Origin: Nitriliruptoraceae bacterium
GTDB lineage: Bacteria > Actinomycetota > Nitriliruptoria > Nitriliruptorales > Nitriliruptoraceae
Assembly: GCA_007123425.1 (NCBI GenBank)
Contig: SKLC01000317.1
Location: 1-5,287 of the forward strand
Direction: 5' to 3'
Length of the DNA: 5,287 nt
Under the pieces are notes generated by a model. It ran no database searches. It had not been told where the DNA came from and worked only from the letters and a program-made list of their open reading frames with translations. The first letter of the stretch is position 1, and each line of letters begins with the position of its first letter. Below are positions 4,708 to 5,287 of the stretch, piece by piece. A program made the position numbers and the translations under genes.

Positions 4708-5287
4708 TCACATCATGCCGCCCATGCCGCCCATGTCGCCCATGCCGTGGTCGTGGCCGCCGCCGCCCTCGTTCTCCTCGGGCTTGTCGGCGATCAGCGC
4801 CTCGGTGGTGAGCAGCAGGCCGGCGATCGACGCGGCGTTCTGCAGCGCCGAGCGGGTGACCTTGGCCGGGTCGATGATGCCGGCCTTGAGCAGGTCCTCG
4901 TACTCGCCGGTCAGGGCGTTGAGCCCGCTGCCCGCGTCCATGCCGCGGACCTTCTCGACCACCACGGAGCCCTCGAGGCCCGCGTTGTTGGCGATCCAGT
5001 ACAGCGGCGCGGTCAGCGCGTGGCGCACGATCTTGCCACCGGTGGCCTCGTCGCCCTCGAGGTCGAGCTTGTCGAGCGCGGACTCGGCCTGCAGCAGCGC
5101 GGTGCCACCACCGGCGACGATGCCCTCCTCGACGGCCGCACGGGTGGCCTCGAGCGCGTCCTCGACGCGGTGCTTGACCTCCTTGAGCTCGGTCTCGGTC
5201 GCGGCACCGACCTTGACGACCGCGACGCCGCCGGAGAGCTTCGCGAGGCGCTCCTGGAGCTTCTCGCGGTCCCAGTCGGAGTCGGTC
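4708..5287 (-). CDS. groEL: 60-kDa chaperonin GroEL, C-terminal part (5' end outside window)
   Basis: This is the last 192 residues of the GroEL/Hsp60 chaperonin, which forms ATP-driven double rings that fold cytosolic proteins together with GroES. The fragment covers the end of the apical and intermediate region and the C-terminal equatorial domain. Family blocks are DWDREKLQERLAKLSGGVAV, KVGAATETELKE, RVEDALEATRAAVEEGIVAG and IIDPAKVTRSALQNAASIAG. The catalytic Asp (E. coli Asp398) is in RVEDAL, encoded at 5158-5160. The nucleotide-contacting Asp (E. coli Asp495) is in IIDPAKV. The tail is GGGGHDHGMGDMGGMGGMM. It combines the GGM-rich end of the essential, GroEL2-type chaperonin with only two histidines, unlike the long His-rich tail of GroEL1-type paralogues. 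The TGA at 4708 is followed by a strong hairpin terminator. GroES is not in the window, so a lone groEL locus is possible. Confidence 0.97.
   Translation of the reverse strand, partial: TDSDWDREKLQERLAKLSGGVAVVKVGAATETELKEVKHRVEDALEATRAAVEEGIVAGGGTALLQAESALDKLDLEGDEATGGKIVRHALTAPLYWIANNAGLEGSVVVEKVRGMDAGSGLNALTGEYEDLLKAGIIDPAKVTRSALQNAASIAGLLLTTEALIADKPEENEGGGGHDHGMGDMGGMGGMM

Noticed and set aside
1..5287. Search for CRISPR arrays, tRNA or rRNA genes, and IS ends
   Set aside because: No evenly spaced repeat-spacer array, no tRNA-like cloverleaf and no transposase was found. The repeats present are coding tandem repeats, a GC-rich intergenic array and the palindrome pair.

Overview
The window is very GC-rich, with strong G/C bias at third codon positions. 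It reads as a chromosomal segment of a high-GC actinobacterium. Three things support this: an R2lox protein that closely resembles my memory of mycobacterial Rv0233, a GroEL with a Gly/Met-rich tail, and an AbiEi-like/DUF559 protein of a kind common in Actinobacteria. I cannot name a genus.

Layout, left to right. Positions 1-956 (+) hold the C-terminal part of an acidic, repeat-rich surface protein ending in an LPRTG sortase signal, a membrane helix and a short basic tail. After a 283-bp gap with a possible terminator and a possible promoter/operator, 1240-2283 (+) encodes a complete R2-like ligand-binding oxidase (R2lox). All six metal ligands and the Val/Tyr cross-link pair are present. Positions 2284-2485 form a convergent intergenic region made of a degenerate 17-18-nt GC-rich repeat that can fold into hairpins.

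Three minus-strand genes fill the rest. They are a cytosolic glycerophosphodiester phosphodiesterase (2486-3256), a two-domain winged-helix/DUF559 nuclease-like protein (3408-4382), and the C-terminal 192 residues of GroEL (4708 to the window edge). Each ends before a separate intergenic gap, so they are probably separate transcription units. GroEL is followed by a 13-bp-stem hairpin terminator with no U-tract.

The most unusual signal is a pair of related palindromic elements, at 3289-3349 and 4538-4581, on either side of the DUF559 gene and in the same orientation. They share the arms TCGTGTGC/GCACACGA, a spacer of exactly 27 nt, an inner GACG/CGTC stem and a 7-nt apical loop. Most of their differences lie in that loop, which suggests a dispersed structured repeat family. 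Whether it is linked to the nuclease-like gene is inference only.

Apart from this pair and the tandem repeats, the genes are housekeeping or accessory genes of known families. I see no evidence that they form one pathway.
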